From NCBI GenBank assembly GCA_003164785.1, contig PLUE01000008.1, positions 26,089 to 90,088 on the forward strand: a stretch of 64,000 nt of DNA, read 5' to 3'. Positions 9,187-19,720 of the stretch are shown in pieces. The DNA is from Gammaproteobacteria bacterium. GTDB taxonomy: Bacteria > Pseudomonadota > Gammaproteobacteria > Steroidobacterales > Steroidobacteraceae. The notes below the pieces were generated by a model that was not told the DNA's origin, did not search any database, and saw only the letters and a list, made by a program, of their open reading frames with translations. The position numbers and the translations under genes are program-made. Within the stretch, counting starts at the first letter, position 1. Each line of letters opens with the position of its first letter.

Positions 9187-10200
9187 TCAAACCGCCTTCG
9201 ACCACGCCAAGGTCGTATCCAGCATTCGATTCGAGAAACCCCACTCGTTGTCGTACCACGCACACACCTTGACCATGGTCCCCTGGATGACCTTGGTGAG
9301 CGTGGCGTCGTAGGTCGATGATGCGGGGTCATGATTGAAGTCCACCGACACCAGCGGCGCATCGTTGTAGGCAAGAATGCCCTTCATCTCGCCGTTGGCC
9401 GCCTTCTTGAGCGCCGCGTCGATCTCTTCGACGCTGGTTTTGCGTCCCGCGATGAAGCTCAGATCGACCAGCGAGACGTTGATGGTCGGCACGCGGATGG
9501 CGAATCCGTCGATCTTGCCCTTCAATTCCGGGAGCACCAGTCCCACCGCGGCGGCGGCGCCGGTCTTGGTTGGGATCATCGACATGGTCGCCGAACGGGC
9601 ACGCCGCAGATCCGAGTGATACACGTCGGTGAGCACCTGATCGTTGGTGTAGGAATGGATGGTGGTCATGACGCCGGCCAAAATACCGACCTCGTCGTGC
9701 AACACCTTCGCGAGCGGCGCCAGACAGTTGGTCGTGCAGGACGCGTTCGAAATGACGGTGAAGCTCGATTTCAACACCTTGTGGTTCACGCCGTACACGA
9801 TGGTGGCGTCGACGTCGTCGCCGCCCGGCGCCGAGATCACGACTTTCTTCGCGCCGGCCGCGATGTGCGCCGACGCCTTGGCCTTGCTCGTGAAGAAGCC
9901 GGTGCATTCGAGCACCACGTCGACGCCGAGCTCCGCCCACGGCAGCTTGGACGGATCGCGCTGCGCAACGACGCGGATGCGGTCGCCGTTCACGACCATG
10001 AAATCGCCGTCGACATGCACGTCGCCGCGGAACTTGCCGTGCACCGTGTCGTAGTGCGTCAGATGCGCGTTCGTGTTGGCGTCGCCCAGATCGTTGATCG
10101 CGACGATCTTGATCTGTTCCTTCAAGTTCCCCTCGTACAACGCGCGCAGAACATTTCGACCGATACGCCCGTAACCATTGATGCCGACTTTGATTGCCAT
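9187..10200 (-). CDS. gap: Type I glyceraldehyde-3-phosphate dehydrogenase
   Basis: Oxidises glyceraldehyde-3-phosphate with phosphate and NAD+. The 337-residue protein has the Rossmann start [18 protein letters not shown], an Asp after the second strand (AINDLGD) that favours NAD over NADP, and the catalytic Cys in [15 protein letters not shown] near residue 155. The C-terminal [12 protein letters not shown] motif is intact. It is second in the tkt-gap-pgk-pyk series, 42 bp after tkt. Confidence 0.97.
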   Translation of the reverse strand: MAIKVGINGYGRIGRNVLRALYEGNLKEQIKIVAINDLGDANTNAHLTHYDTVHGKFRGDVHVDGDFMVVNGDRIRVVAQRDPSKLPWAELGVDVVLECTGFFTSKAKASAHIAAGAKKVVISAPGGDDVDATIVYGVNHKVLKSSFTVISNASCTTNCLAPLAKVLHDEVGILAGVMTTIHSYTNDQVLTDVYHSDLRRARSATMSMIPTKTGAAAAVGLVLPELKGKIDGFAIRVPTINVSLVDLSFIAGRKTSVEEIDAALKKAANGEMKGILAYNDAPLVSVDFNHDPASSTYDATLTKVIQGTMVKVCAWYDNEWGFSNRMLDTTLAWSKAV

Positions 10201-10242
10201 CGTGCTTCGAACCTCGTTGATCTTTATATTGTGCTGAAACTG

Positions 10243-12243
10243 CTATATCGCCGATACCTTGTCGATCGCCTGAATCACCCGTTCCGCCGTGAAGCCGTAG
10301 GCCTTGAACAGATCCTTGGCGGGCGCCGACGCGCCGAAATGATCGATGCCCACGATCTCGCCCTGCAACCCGACGTAATGCCACCACGGCTGCGTGGCCC
10401 CGGCCTCGACCGCCACGCGCCTGGTCACGCCGGGCGGCAGTACGCGGTGTCGATACGCCTCGTCCTGGCGGTCGAACGTGTTGGTGCTGGGCATGGATAC
10501 CAGGCGGATCTTCCGGCCTTTGGCCGTCGAGGCGCGAACCGCCTCGGCGGCGATCCCGACTTCCGAACCGGTGGCGATGACGATGATCTCGGGCGGACCG
10601 TCGGAGTCGATCAACACATAGCCGCCCCGCTTGATCGCGGCCACTTGCTGCGCGTCGCGCGGCTCGTGTGCCACGGACTGGCGCGTGAATATCAGACAGG
10701 TCGGACCATGGCGATTCTCGACGGCGACGCCCCACGCGGTGGCCGTCTCGACGGCGTCGCAGGGACGCCAGAGATCCATGTGCGGGATCACCCGCAAGCT
10801 CGCCACGTGCTCGATGGGCTGGTGAGTGGGGCCGTCCTCGCCCAGTCCGATGGAATCGTGCGTGTAGACATAAATCACGCGCAGCTGCATGAGGCAGGCC
10901 ATGCGCACGGCATTCCGCGCGTAGTCCGAGAACGTCAAGAACGTGCCGCCGTAGGGGACGAAGCCACCGTGCCCGGTGACGCCGTTCAGGATGGCGGACA
11001 TGCCGAACTCGCGCACCCCGAAATGAATGTAGTTGCCGCCCGGCGAATCGGGGGTGAGGGCCACCGAGTCCTTGCGCAGCGTGCCGTTCGACGGCGTCAG
11101 ATCGGCCGAGCCGCCCAGCAGTTCCGGCAACTTCGGCCCGATGGCATTCAAGGTGGCCTGCGACGACTGGCGGGTGGCGAGCGACTTGGCTTCGCCCTGG
11201 ATGCGCGCCACGTAGCCGTCCATGAAGCCGGCAAAATCCAGCGGCAGATCACCGCTCATCCGGCGCTCGAGTTCGGCCGCCAGGTCCGGGAACGCCGTCC
11301 GATAGGCCGCGAAACGGGCGTTCCACTCGCGCTCGGCGTTGGCGCCCTTCTCGCGGTGATCCCAGGCCGCCGCGATGTCGGCCGGAATCTCGAATGGCGG
11401 CGCCGTCCAGCCCAGGTGCGCGCGGGTGGCCGCGATTTCGTCATTGCCCATGGCCTCGCCATGCATGGATGGGCTTCCCTGCTTGTTGGGCGCGCCCCAG
11501 CCGATCACGGTCTTGGCGCAGATCAGCGACGGTCGCCCGGTCTCCGCACGCGCTGCAGCAAGCGCGGCGGCGATTGCCTCGCTATCCTGGCCGTCGACAT
11601 GCGGCTGCACGTGCCAGCCATAGGCCTCGAACCGCTCTGCGGTGTTGTCGCCGAACCAACCCACGACTTTCCCGTCGATGGAAATGCCGTTGTCGTCATA
11701 GACCAAGATGAGCTTGCCGAGCTTCTGTGTGCCGGCGAACGACCCGACTTCGTGCGAAATCCCTTCCATCATGCAGCCGTCGCCCAGGAATACGTAGGTA
11801 TGGTGGTCGACGATGGTGTGGCCCGGGCGGTTGAAGGTGGCCGCCAACGTGCGCTCCGCGAGCGCCATGCCCACGGCATTGGCAAAGCCCTGCCCCAGCG
11901 GCCCCGTGGTGGTCTCGATTCCCAGATGCAGTTCGCGCTCCGGGTGACCGGCGGTTTTCGAGCCAAACTGGCGGAAATTGCTGATTTCGTCCAGCGACAG
12001 CGGGTAGCCGGTCAGATGCAGCACCGAATACAGCAACATGGACGCGTGGCCGTTCGACAGCACGAACCGGTCACGGTCGATCCACGCGGGATTCGCCGGA
12101 TTGAACTTAAGCACGTCCCGCCACAGCACCTCGGCGATGTCCGCCATGCCCATGGGAGCCCCGGGATGCCCGGAATTGGCCTTCTGGACCGCATCCATCG
12201 CTAGGGCACGGATGGCATTGGCAAGCTCGCGGCGTGAGGGCAT
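10243..12243 (-). CDS. tkt: Transketolase
   Basis: Thiamine-diphosphate enzyme of the non-oxidative pentose phosphate pathway. The 666-residue protein carries the substrate His in [13 protein letters not shown], the ThDP/metal motif [13 protein letters not shown] followed by an Asn ([10 protein letters not shown]), and the acceptor-binding [18 protein letters not shown] region. The ATG at 12243 is preferred because [15 protein letters not shown] is the usual N terminus; an in-frame upstream extension of 25 codons runs into the divergent promoter region. It is the first gene of the glycolytic series and is divergent from the cpdA-like gene. Confidence 0.97.
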   Translation of the reverse strand: MPSRRELANAIRALAMDAVQKANSGHPGAPMGMADIAEVLWRDVLKFNPANPAWIDRDRFVLSNGHASMLLYSVLHLTGYPLSLDEISNFRQFGSKTAGHPERELHLGIETTTGPLGQGFANAVGMALAERTLAATFNRPGHTIVDHHTYVFLGDGCMMEGISHEVGSFAGTQKLGKLILVYDDNGISIDGKVVGWFGDNTAERFEAYGWHVQPHVDGQDSEAIAAALAAARAETGRPSLICAKTVIGWGAPNKQGSPSMHGEAMGNDEIAATRAHLGWTAPPFEIPADIAAAWDHREKGANAEREWNARFAAYRTAFPDLAAELERRMSGDLPLDFAGFMDGYVARIQGEAKSLATRQSSQATLNAIGPKLPELLGGSADLTPSNGTLRKDSVALTPDSPGGNYIHFGVREFGMSAILNGVTGHGGFVPYGGTFLTFSDYARNAVRMACLMQLRVIYVYTHDSIGLGEDGPTHQPIEHVASLRVIPHMDLWRPCDAVETATAWGVAVENRHGPTCLIFTRQSVAHEPRDAQQVAAIKRGGYVLIDSDGPPEIIVIATGSEVGIAAEAVRASTAKGRKIRLVSMPSTNTFDRQDEAYRHRVLPPGVTRRVAVEAGATQPWWHYVGLQGEIVGIDHFGASAPAKDLFKAYGFTAERVIQAIDKVSAI

Positions 12244-12372
12244 GGAACGCTTCTTATAGTGTTGAGGCGGCGTATTGTCCTCGATGCGACCGTTGCCAGC
12301 AACCGAGACCCGGCTCACATGACATGACCTGGTTCACCGATGCTTGCGCTGCAGTTTGCTACCATTTGATCG

Positions 12373-13164
12373 ATGCAAATTTTACAACTCACGGACCCCC
12401 ACCTGTATGGGAAGGCCAGCGGGAATTTGCGTGGTGTGGAAACGGACTCGAGCCTGCGCCATGTGCTCGACGACGCGCTGGGGCCGCAAGCCGAACACGA
12501 GGCCATCCACCCGTGCCGCTACTCCGCCATCTTGGTCACCGGTGACGTGGTCCAGGACGACCCGTCGGGCTACCTGCGCTTCAAGAGCATCCTGGGTCGG
12601 CTGCAGACCCAGGTGCTGTGCATACCCGGCAACCATGATGAACCAGACGCCATGCGCCACAGCCTGAGGGGCGCGCCATTCGAGTACTGCGGCACGCACC
12701 CCATCGGCGACTGGCAGTTCATCATGCTGGACACTTGCAACCCGGGGCACGTCGGCGGACGGATGACGCCCGGCGAGTTGGCTCGACTCGACGCCACCCT
12801 CGCCGCGTCGCCGGCTCACGCGTTCGTCTGCATGCATCACCATCCGATCGCCATGGGTAGTCGCTGGCTCGACGACGTCGGTCTCGCCAACGCGGAGGAG
12901 TTCTGGGGTGTCATCGACGCGCATCCCCACGTGCGCGGCATCGCGTGGGGCCACGTGCACCAGGCCTATGAAGGCCAACGCAAGGGAGTCCGTCTCTTCG
13001 CAACGCCGTCCACCTGCGCGCAGTTTCTGCCGCAGAGCGACCGGTACGCCCTCGACTCCCGACCGCCCGCCTATCGCAGATTCGAGTTGCGCGCCAATGG
13101 CACCATCGACTCCGAGGTCCGATGGGTGGACACCATGCCCTTGCTACAAGTCGCGACCCGCTGA
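12373..13164 (+). CDS. cpdA: CpdA-type 3',5'-cyclic-AMP phosphodiesterase
   Basis: A calcineurin-like metallophosphoesterase of 263 residues. All metal-ligand motifs are present in order: DPHLYG, TGDVVQDD, PGNHDEPD, CMHHHPIAMGS and WGHVHQ. These and the domain length match CpdA/Icc, which hydrolyses cAMP in the cytoplasm. It starts 129 bp from the divergent tkt start and is followed after 5 bp by the TraB/GumN gene, so the two are probably co-transcribed. Specificity for cAMP versus other cyclic nucleotides is inferred from family similarity. Confidence 0.88.
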   Translation: MQILQLTDPHLYGKASGNLRGVETDSSLRHVLDDALGPQAEHEAIHPCRYSAILVTGDVVQDDPSGYLRFKSILGRLQTQVLCIPGNHDEPDAMRHSLRGAPFEYCGTHPIGDWQFIMLDTCNPGHVGGRMTPGELARLDATLAASPAHAFVCMHHHPIAMGSRWLDDVGLANAEEFWGVIDAHPHVRGIAWGHVHQAYEGQRKGVRLFATPSTCAQFLPQSDRYALDSRPPAYRRFELRANGTIDSEVRWVDTMPLLQVATR

Positions 13165-13169
13165 CCCCC

Positions 13170-14039
13170 ATGCGCACGCTGCTCGCGCTGGCCTCGTTGT
13201 GTCTGGTCCTCGCTTTCCCGGGCCGCGCGGACGCGGCGCTGCACTGCCTGTGGGAACTGCACGGCAAGCACAACACGGTCTACCTGCTGGGGTCGATCCA
13301 CGTCCTGCGCCCTCAGGACTACCCGCTCGCGCCGGCGGTGCTCGACGCTTACGCCAACGCCAAGTCGCTGGTCATGGAGATCAATCTGGAAGAAATCGAC
13401 TCGGGCGACGTTCAGTCCGAGATGCTCCGCAGCGCCATGCTTCCGCAGGGCAAAACGCTGCCGGATGTCCTCGGCCAAAAACGCTACTCCCGCGCCGAGA
13501 CGTTGGCGCATGACCTCGGGGTGGAACTGTCGACATTCGACCAATTCGCGCCCTGGTTTGCCGCCGAGGCCATTTCGCAGATGCAATTGACCCAGCTGGG
13601 ATTTCAAGCGCAATCCGGCGTCGAGATGTACTTTCTGGAGCGCGCCAAGACGGACGGCAAGACCATCGGCGGACTCGAAACCGTGCACGACCAGATCGCC
13701 CTGTTCGAGAACCTGTCGATGGATGCCCAGGCCGAATATCTGGTCTCCAGCCTGGAACAAGCGCACGAATTGCCGCAGGAAGTGGATGACATGGTGCACG
13801 CCTGGCAACGCGGCGACATCGCCTGGTTCGCCACCGAGATGGCGTCCGAATTCGGCAAGGATCCGGCGCTCTACCAGTCGCTGCTCGCGTCACGCAACCG
13901 CAAATGGATTCCACGCATCGAGGCGCTGCTCGACGACGACAAGAATTATCTGGTCATCGTCGGCACCGGCCACCTGGTCGGGCGCGACAGCGTCATCGAA
14001 CTCCTCAAGAAGGACGGGGTCGGCGCCACTCAACGCTGA
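13170..14039 (+). CDS. TraB/GumN family protein, exported
   Basis: A 289-residue protein of the TraB/GumN (Tiki-like) family, whose members are putative metalloproteases. A signal peptide is clear (MRTLLALASLCLVLAFPGRADA). The family motifs are LLGSIHVL near the mature N terminus and VGTGHLVG near the C terminus, which supply conserved His and Gly residues. The start at 13170 follows the preceding stop by 5 bp; an upstream in-frame extension overlaps the cpdA coding region and lacks a signal peptide. The substrate is unknown. Confidence 0.87.
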   Translation: MRTLLALASLCLVLAFPGRADAALHCLWELHGKHNTVYLLGSIHVLRPQDYPLAPAVLDAYANAKSLVMEINLEEIDSGDVQSEMLRSAMLPQGKTLPDVLGQKRYSRAETLAHDLGVELSTFDQFAPWFAAEAISQMQLTQLGFQAQSGVEMYFLERAKTDGKTIGGLETVHDQIALFENLSMDAQAEYLVSSLEQAHELPQEVDDMVHAWQRGDIAWFATEMASEFGKDPALYQSLLASRNRKWIPRIEALLDDDKNYLVIVGTGHLVGRDSVIELLKKDGVGATQR

Positions 14040-14068
14040 GCGGGCCGACCCCGATTCGCAACGGGCTC

Positions 14069-14608
14069 CTAGGTCGCCGGTGCGGTGGCGGGCGCCGCGC
14101 CGCCCTGAGGACCGCGATGTCCCCAATGACCCTGGTGCGGGTTGGCCGCCCACTGGGCCTCCAACGTCGCCAGCTGCGTCTTTTGCGGCGCCGTCAGCAC
14201 CGCATACCATTGCGCCTTGATCTGCGAACTCTGCGTCGTGCGCTGCGATGCCAGCGTCGCGTTCGTCTGCGCCACCTCGGCGACGATGTTGGCGTAGTTC
14301 GGATCGTCCGGCGTGGTCTGCGACAGTTTCAGGTGATTGGCCTTCATCTGTTCATGCAAGCTCTGCAATTGCGGCTTCGCTGCCACAAAAATGGCTTTGA
14401 TGGACGCCTGCTGCTCGGTCGTCAGGTTCAGCTTGCTGAGAATGCGCCACGGGCCGAAGCCGTGATGTCCCGGTCCATGAGTGCCGGATGGCGGCGTGGC
14501 CGCGGTCGCACCATCCGCTGCACTCGCGATCGAAAGGCTCGCCCCGGCGGCAAGCATCGCGCCACCCGCCAGGAGAGCTCCGGCCAGTCCATTGCGAATC
14601 GATTTCAT
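14069..14608 (-). CDS. Spy/CpxP-like periplasmic protein with LTxxQ motifs
   Basis: A 179-residue exported protein with a signal peptide cleaved near SIASAADG. Two LTxxQ-type motifs are present (LTTEQ at about 80 and LTAPQ at about 150), the hallmark of the Spy/CpxP family of periplasmic chaperones and stress sensors. The tail is rich in Pro, Gly, Ala and His. The ATG at 14608 has GGAG at good spacing; the ATG two codons earlier is also possible. It is divergent from the CpxR-like gene, the same arrangement as cpxP next to cpxRA in enterics, which supports a role as feedback inhibitor or effector of that system. Confidence 0.85.
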   Translation of the reverse strand: MKSIRNGLAGALLAGGAMLAAGASLSIASAADGATAATPPSGTHGPGHHGFGPWRILSKLNLTTEQQASIKAIFVAAKPQLQSLHEQMKANHLKLSQTTPDDPNYANIVAEVAQTNATLASQRTTQSSQIKAQWYAVLTAPQKTQLATLEAQWAANPHQGHWGHRGPQGGAAPATAPAT

Positions 14609-14680
14609 GTTCATTGCTCCAACGGTTTCGAGTAAGTTGTTCAACATCGACATCCTAAGCTGACAACGGATGGCCGAGTG

Positions 14681-14695
14681 TCAAAACCGACTAAA
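14681..14695 (+). promoter_or_regulatory. Weak CpxR-box candidate
   Basis: TCAAA and CTAAA are separated by 5 bp in the region between the divergent spy-like and cpxR-like genes. The enteric CpxR site is GTAAA-N5-GTAAA, so this matches 7 of 10 positions. Position and spacing fit; sequence similarity alone is weak. Confidence 0.25.
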
Positions 14696-14801
14696 GACCA
14701 TGCAAAGATGTGTGGGCGAAGCGTCCCCCTGTCTGCCAAGAAGTGTCAATTTTCGCCATGTCGGCGTGGATGACCGGCCATTGTGCGAAAGTAGGTGCCC
14801 A

Positions 14802-15542
14802 ATGACATCCCAGATCCCATCGTCCTCGGAAACACCGGCCCCCGGCGAGGCGCGGGTTCTGCTGGTCGATGACGATCGCGAACTGTGTCAGATGCTGACC
14901 GAATACTTGAACGCGGAGCATTTCGAGGTCAAGAGCGTGCACGACGGCGGCGACGCGTTGGCCGAACTCCACGCCGGCACGTTCGAAATCGTGATACTCG
15001 ATGTCATGCTGCCGAGCGTCGGCGGATTCGACGTGCTGCGCAAGCTCGGCGCGTCGTATGAGACGCCGATCTTGATGCTTACCGCGCGTGGTGATGACGT
15101 CGATCGGATCGTGGGACTCGAGCTCGGTGCCGACGACTATCTGAGCAAGCCCTTCAACCCGCGCGAGCTCGTGGCGCGAATTCGCGCCATCCTGCGGCGT
15201 GCGAGCAATCGAGCGGCGCGGGGCAACGTACCCGACGAACTCGGCGTGGGTCCCATCGTGCTCAACACGGGGACTCATCAGGTTCGCGTTGCCGGCGTAC
15301 CGGTCGCACTCACCGGCGCCGAATTCCGTGTCCTGGAGCTGCTGATGCGTGCCGCAGGACAGGTCATCTCCCGGGAAGCGATGACCGAACAGGCGCTGGG
15401 CCGCAGGCTCGTGGCCTATGATCGCAGCATCGACACGCACATCAGCAACCTGCGACGCAAGCTCGATCTCGAGGCCGGCAGGAATCCGGAGATCAAGAAC
15501 GTCCGCGGCTCCGGCTACACGCTCACATGGGCACGCTCCTAG
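14802..15542 (+). CDS. cpxR: OmpR-family response regulator, CpxR-like
   Basis: A 246-residue DNA-binding response regulator. The receiver has the acidic pair in LLVDDDREL, the phospho-acceptor Asp in VILDVMLP (about residue 67), the Thr in LMLTARGDD and the Lys in YLSKPF. A winged-helix OmpR domain follows with the usual DTHISNLRRKL and RGSGYTL signature. The ATG at 14802 gives the normal length; longer in-frame starts add about 44 residues without homology. The next gene encodes the partner kinase, 8 bp downstream. The Cpx assignment rests on sequence style and on the divergent Spy/CpxP-like gene. Confidence 0.85.
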   Translation: MTSQIPSSSETPAPGEARVLLVDDDRELCQMLTEYLNAEHFEVKSVHDGGDALAELHAGTFEIVILDVMLPSVGGFDVLRKLGASYETPILMLTARGDDVDRIVGLELGADDYLSKPFNPRELVARIRAILRRASNRAARGNVPDELGVGPIVLNTGTHQVRVAGVPVALTGAEFRVLELLMRAAGQVISREAMTEQALGRRLVAYDRSIDTHISNLRRKLDLEAGRNPEIKNVRGSGYTLTWARS

Positions 15543-15550
15543 GGAACCGC

Positions 15551-16957
15551 ATGCACAGCCTGTTCGTCCGCATTTTCGTGTTGTTCTGGATCGCGATGGC
15601 GCTGATCGTCGGCGGCAGTATCGCGATCACCTTCGCGGTGGCGGCCCGCGAGTACGAATCGCCGGAAATGCAGCGGCGGCCGAATCTCGCGATCGAGGCC
15701 TCGGAGGTGCTCGATGCCGGCGGCCTGCCCGCCTTGAAAACCTGGATGAATGCGAACAAGAACGCGACCGGGGATCATGATCTGTTCATCATCGGTCCGG
15801 ACGGCAAGGACATCATCGGCCGTCGCCTGTCCGAGGGCGCCGCACGACGTCTGGAATTTCTGAACCGGGATACCATGGCAGGCGCCGGCGCGCGCCCCCG
15901 CGACGGGCGGGCGCCAGGCAATTTCCGACCGCCGCGATTCGTGCCGCAGATCGTCGGTCCGGACGGCTCCACGTACACGGTGTTGTGGTTTCCGCGCCGG
16001 CCAAGCGTGTTTGGCGCCCTGAGCCTGCCCGGCATCTCCCTGACCATTCTCGGCATCGCGCTGGTGGTCAGCGCGCTCACGAGTTGGTGGCTGGCCCAAC
16101 ATTTGAGCGCACCCATCCGCCGCATTCAAGCCGGCGCCCGGACATTGGCATCGGAGAAGCTGGACCTGCGCGTGGGCGACCTGCGGGTGAGCGCAGGTCT
16201 CGAAGGGCGCAAGGATGAACTCGCGGTGCTGGCCCGCGACTTCGACGCCATGGCCGATCAGTTGCGCGCCAAGCGCTCAGGCGTCACCCAGCTGCTGCGG
16301 GACATCTCCCACGAGCTTCGCTCGCCGCTGGCGCGCATGCGCGTGGCGGTGGGCCTGGCGCGCCAGCCCACGGCCGATCTGACGCGTCAACTGGATCGAT
16401 TGGAGCGCGAAATCGAGCGCCTCGACAGCCTCATCAGCCAGGTGCTGAAGCTCGCCCGCTTGCACGGCAATGACGCGCCGTTCGAGCGGGAAGCGGTCGC
16501 GATCGACGATGTGATCGAGGAAGTCGTGCGGGACGCCAACTTCGAAGGCGCCGTCAAGAATTGCCAGGTGCGGTTGGAGGGGACCGCCGACGCCACGCTG
16601 CAGGGCAATCGCGAGTTGCTGAGCAGCGCCATCGAAAACGTGCTGCGCAATGCGATACGCTACAGTCCGAACGGCGCGCCGGTCGAGGTGTCCATCGAGC
16701 GGCCGGACACCTCGGACGTGTCGATTCTGATCCGTGATCGCGGGCCGGGCGTGCCGGCGAACGAGTTGGAGCGTATATTCGAACCTTTCTACCGCGTCGC
16801 CGAGTCGCGCGACCGGGACAGCGGGGGCGAAGGCATCGGCCTCGCGATCACCTCCCAGGTCATGAAGACCCATGGGGGCTCGGCCACGGCAACGAATCAT
16901 GAAAGCGGCGGTCTCGTCGTGAAGCTCACGCTACCGCGGGCTGCACTCGCCGCCTGA
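15551..16957 (+). CDS. cpxA: Sensor histidine kinase, CpxA-like
   Basis: A 468-residue membrane kinase. A first helix (about 5-30), a periplasmic domain of about 120 residues, a second helix (about 150-172), a HAMP linker, the dimerisation His in [11 protein letters not shown] (about residue 254), and a HATPase domain with N box ([11 protein letters not shown]), G1 box (DRGPGVP) and EGIGLAI follow in order. The ATG at 15551 has AGGGA six bases upstream; an earlier ATG at 15527 overlaps cpxR but has no ribosome site. It likely phosphorylates the preceding regulator in response to envelope stress. Confidence 0.86.
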   Translation: MHSLFVRIFVLFWIAMALIVGGSIAITFAVAAREYESPEMQRRPNLAIEASEVLDAGGLPALKTWMNANKNATGDHDLFIIGPDGKDIIGRRLSEGAARRLEFLNRDTMAGAGARPRDGRAPGNFRPPRFVPQIVGPDGSTYTVLWFPRRPSVFGALSLPGISLTILGIALVVSALTSWWLAQHLSAPIRRIQAGARTLASEKLDLRVGDLRVSAGLEGRKDELAVLARDFDAMADQLRAKRSGVTQLLRDISHELRSPLARMRVAVGLARQPTADLTRQLDRLEREIERLDSLISQVLKLARLHGNDAPFEREAVAIDDVIEEVVRDANFEGAVKNCQVRLEGTADATLQGNRELLSSAIENVLRNAIRYSPNGAPVEVSIERPDTSDVSILIRDRGPGVPANELERIFEPFYRVAESRDRDSGGEGIGLAITSQVMKTHGGSATATNHESGGLVVKLTLPRAALAA

Positions 16958-16967
16958 ACGGAGCGCT

Positions 16968-18260
16968 ATGTTGAGTTCGACGATGAGCCTGTACCAAGAG
17001 GCCTGTAAGTATATTCCGGGCGGCGTCAATTCCCCCGTCCGCGCCTTTCGCAGCGTGGGCGGCGAGCCGATCTTCTTCCAGAAGGCCGCCGGATCTCATG
17101 TCACCGCCGCCGACGGCCGTCGATTCCTCGACTACGTGGGTTCATGGGGGCCCATGATCCTGGGCCACGCGCACCCCCGGGTGATCGCGGCCGTGCAGGC
17201 CGTCGCCGCCGACGGCTTGAGCTTCGGCGCACCCACCGAACTCGAAACCGCCCTCGCACGGCGCGTGATCGAACTCATGCCATCCATCGAACTGGTGCGA
17301 TTCGTCAGTTCCGGCACCGAAGCCACGATGAGCGCGATTCGCCTGGCGCGCGGCTTCACCGGCCGCGACACCATCATCAAGTTCGAAGGCTGCTATCACG
17401 GGCACTCCGACTCTCTGCTCATCAAAGCCGGCTCGGGCGCATTGACCCTTGGGGTGCCGACCTCGCCCGGCGTCCCCAAGGCTCTGGCGGCCCATACGGT
17501 GACGCTCGACTACAACGATGCGCAGAGTGTGCGCGACGCGTTCCGCCAGCTCGGCGACACGATCGCCTGCGTGATCGTCGAACCGGTCGCCGGCAACATG
17601 AACTGCGTGGTGCCGACCGCCGGCTTTCTGCGGACGCTGCGCGAAGAATGCGACCGCTCCGGGGCGTTGTTGATATTCGACGAGGTCATGACCGGCTTTC
17701 GGGTGGCATTGGGAGGCGCTCAGGAACTCTACGGCGTGCGGCCGGATATCACGACTCTCGGCAAGATCATCGGCGGCGGCATGCCCGTGGGCGCCTTCGG
17801 CGGCCGGCGCGACATCATGGAGCACCTTGCCCCGCTCGGCCCCGTTTATCAGGCGGGCACGCTGTCCGGGAATCCCGTCGCGATGACGGCCGGCCTGACC
17901 ACACTCGAGCTCATCGCCGCGCCGGGCTTCCACCAACAGCTCGCGGCGAACACCGATCTGCTGATGCAGCGCCTGGCCGCGGCCGCCGCCGACGCCGGCA
18001 TTCCCCTGGCGACCAACCATGTGTGCGGCATGTTCGGCTTCTTCTTCACCGAAGAGACCCAGGTGGATACCTTTGCGAAGGTCATGGCGAGCAACGTCGA
18101 CCGCTTCCGTCGATTCTTCCATGCCATGCTCGACGAGGGTGTTTATCTGGCGCCGTCGGCCTTCGAGGCAGGCTTCCTGTCGGCGGCGCATTCAGCGGCG
18201 GACATCGACGCCACGATCGATGCCGCCGCGAGGATATTTCCCACCTTGCACGCCGCGTAG
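16968..18260 (+). CDS. hemL: Glutamate-1-semialdehyde 2,1-aminomutase
   Basis: PLP enzyme that makes 5-aminolevulinate from glutamate-1-semialdehyde in the C5 heme pathway. The 430-residue protein begins with the typical [20 protein letters not shown] and has [11 protein letters not shown], the DEVMTGFR Asp and the PLP Lys in [14 protein letters not shown] (about 265). A second ATG five codons in is an alternative start. It follows cpxA by 10 bp and precedes the CPBP gene by 6 bp, so read-through from the Cpx pair is possible. Confidence 0.97.
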   Translation: MLSSTMSLYQEACKYIPGGVNSPVRAFRSVGGEPIFFQKAAGSHVTAADGRRFLDYVGSWGPMILGHAHPRVIAAVQAVAADGLSFGAPTELETALARRVIELMPSIELVRFVSSGTEATMSAIRLARGFTGRDTIIKFEGCYHGHSDSLLIKAGSGALTLGVPTSPGVPKALAAHTVTLDYNDAQSVRDAFRQLGDTIACVIVEPVAGNMNCVVPTAGFLRTLREECDRSGALLIFDEVMTGFRVALGGAQELYGVRPDITTLGKIIGGGMPVGAFGGRRDIMEHLAPLGPVYQAGTLSGNPVAMTAGLTTLELIAAPGFHQQLAANTDLLMQRLAAAAADAGIPLATNHVCGMFGFFFTEETQVDTFAKVMASNVDRFRRFFHAMLDEGVYLAPSAFEAGFLSAAHSAADIDATIDAAARIFPTLHAA

Positions 18261-18266
18261 GCGCCC

Positions 18267-19163
18267 ATGCGCGCGTTTGCCCTGTTCGTCGGCCTGTTCG
18301 TCCTGGCCGGCGTCCTCGCCGCCTGCGTCGCCTATCCCGCCTATGAGCTGACATCGACGTTCGCGGGCTGGCCCTTTCATCGGGTGGCCGGCCGCATCGC
18401 CATGCTGGCACTGGCGCTGGAGCTGGTGTGGTTCTGCCGGCACATGCACGTGCGGACCAAACGGGACTTCGGCTACGGATTGCCGTGGCGCCGGTTCATC
18501 GGTCAAGGCGTGGTGTGGGGTGTCGTCGGCGTGGCCACTGCGGGGCTGGGCGCCGCATTTCTGCTGGGCACCGGCCTGCGCGTCATGAACCCGGACTTCA
18601 TCCTGTCGGTGTCGAGCGCGTTGCACCTGCTGATGCTGGGGATTTCCTCCGGCATCGCCGTTGCACTCATCGAGGAGACCGTCATGCGCGGTGCCATGCA
18701 TACCGCGATCGAACGCGAGTCCGGCTCATGGGCGGCGGCGCTGCTGACGGCGCCCTTGTTCGCGGTCACGCATTTCTTTGCCAAGGTCCGCATTCCGCCC
18801 GACGAGATCGCGTGGCACAGCGGTTTCGATTTGCTGGCGCGTTCGTTCGAGCCCCTGGCCCATTTCTCGCTGGTGCTCGACTCGTTTCTGTCCTGGCTCG
18901 CGGTGGGCCTGATCCTGAGCCTCACCCGTGTGCTCACCGGCAACATCGCGGTCGCGATCGGACTGCATGCCGGCTGGGTCGTGATTTTACGCATGCTCCA
19001 GGAAGCCACGGCCAGGAGCTCGGCGCCGACCTACGACGCCTGGGTCGGCAAGCTGGACGGTCTCCTGGGCTACTGGATGTTGCCCTGGGCGGCCGCCATC
19101 GCGTTGGCGTTGTGGCTGACGCGCGCGGCGTGGGTCCCCCCCGCCCATGCCGGCCGCGCCTAG
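18267..19163 (+). CDS. CPBP-family intramembrane metalloprotease
   Basis: A 298-residue polytopic membrane protein with about eight helices. The abortive-infection/CAAX-protease-type motifs are present: the Glu pair in IEETVMRG (about 133-140), a His in FAVTHFF (about 170) and a His in IGLHAGW (about 234). These residues form the metal site in this protease family. The last helix is near the C terminus. It follows hemL closely and overlaps the convergent Lon-N-domain gene by 4 bp at the stop codons. The substrate is unknown. Confidence 0.85.
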   Translation: MRAFALFVGLFVLAGVLAACVAYPAYELTSTFAGWPFHRVAGRIAMLALALELVWFCRHMHVRTKRDFGYGLPWRRFIGQGVVWGVVGVATAGLGAAFLLGTGLRVMNPDFILSVSSALHLLMLGISSGIAVALIEETVMRGAMHTAIERESGSWAAALLTAPLFAVTHFFAKVRIPPDEIAWHSGFDLLARSFEPLAHFSLVLDSFLSWLAVGLILSLTRVLTGNIAVAIGLHAGWVVILRMLQEATARSSAPTYDAWVGKLDGLLGYWMLPWAAAIALALWLTRAAWVPPAHAGRA

Positions 19164-19720
19164 GCCAGGGGCGCCAACGCGTCGAGTCGCTGAATCGGGT
19201 CGTTCATTTCGAGTAAGCGCTGCTTTTCGAACAATGGAATCGGCAAGATTTCCGCCAGACGATGCCCCACCCACGCAGCATCGGCGAGTCGCATGACAAT
19301 GTCGGCGTATACGCCGCCCAATTGCGGCAACACCGTCTCGAGCAGCGTCGCCAACCGGGCGTGGCGCTCCGGCACCGCCATCACCGGCTCGGCCGTCACG
19401 AACTCGACCTCGCCCAAGTGCAGGCCGTCCGGCTGCTTGCTCCGGCCGAGGATGCGAAACCTCTGTTGCCCCACGCAGGACAGTCCGAGGAAGCCATCCG
19501 GCAGCTGATCGAAATCGGTGATCTTGGCCATCGTTCCCACATCGAAAGTCGCTGCAGGCCCGACCTCGTTGCCCTCGCGGATCAACACCACCCCGAAGGC
19601 CGCATCCTCGCGCATGCAGCGTTTGACCATGTCCACATAGCGGGTCTCGAAGATGCGCAGCGGCAGCGGCCCGTCCGGGAACAAGACGATGTTGAGCGGG
19701 AACAACGGGATCGATTTCAC
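19160..19720 (-). CDS. Lon N-terminal (substrate-binding) domain protein
   Basis: A 186-residue cytoplasmic protein consisting of the LON substrate-binding domain without ATPase or protease parts. The N terminus IPLFPLNIVLFPDGPLPLRIFE and the later SCVGQQRFRIL are typical. Translation begins at a GTG that overlaps the stop of mpl (GTGA), showing coupling. Such stand-alone domains are common in Gammaproteobacteria; their role is not settled, although a substrate adaptor role is often proposed. Confidence 0.88.
   Translation of the reverse strand: MKSIPLFPLNIVLFPDGPLPLRIFETRYVDMVKRCMREDAAFGVVLIREGNEVGPAATFDVGTMAKITDFDQLPDGFLGLSCVGQQRFRILGRSKQPDGLHLGEVEFVTAEPVMAVPERHARLATLLETVLPQLGGVYADIVMRLADAAWVGHRLAEILPIPLFEKQRLLEMNDPIQRLDALAPLA

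Noticed and set aside
9331..12204. Very long open frame (957 codons) on the plus strand opposite gap and tkt
   Set aside because: Both minus-strand genes are certain; the frame is Arg/His/Gly-rich and is a by-product of GC-rich codon use.
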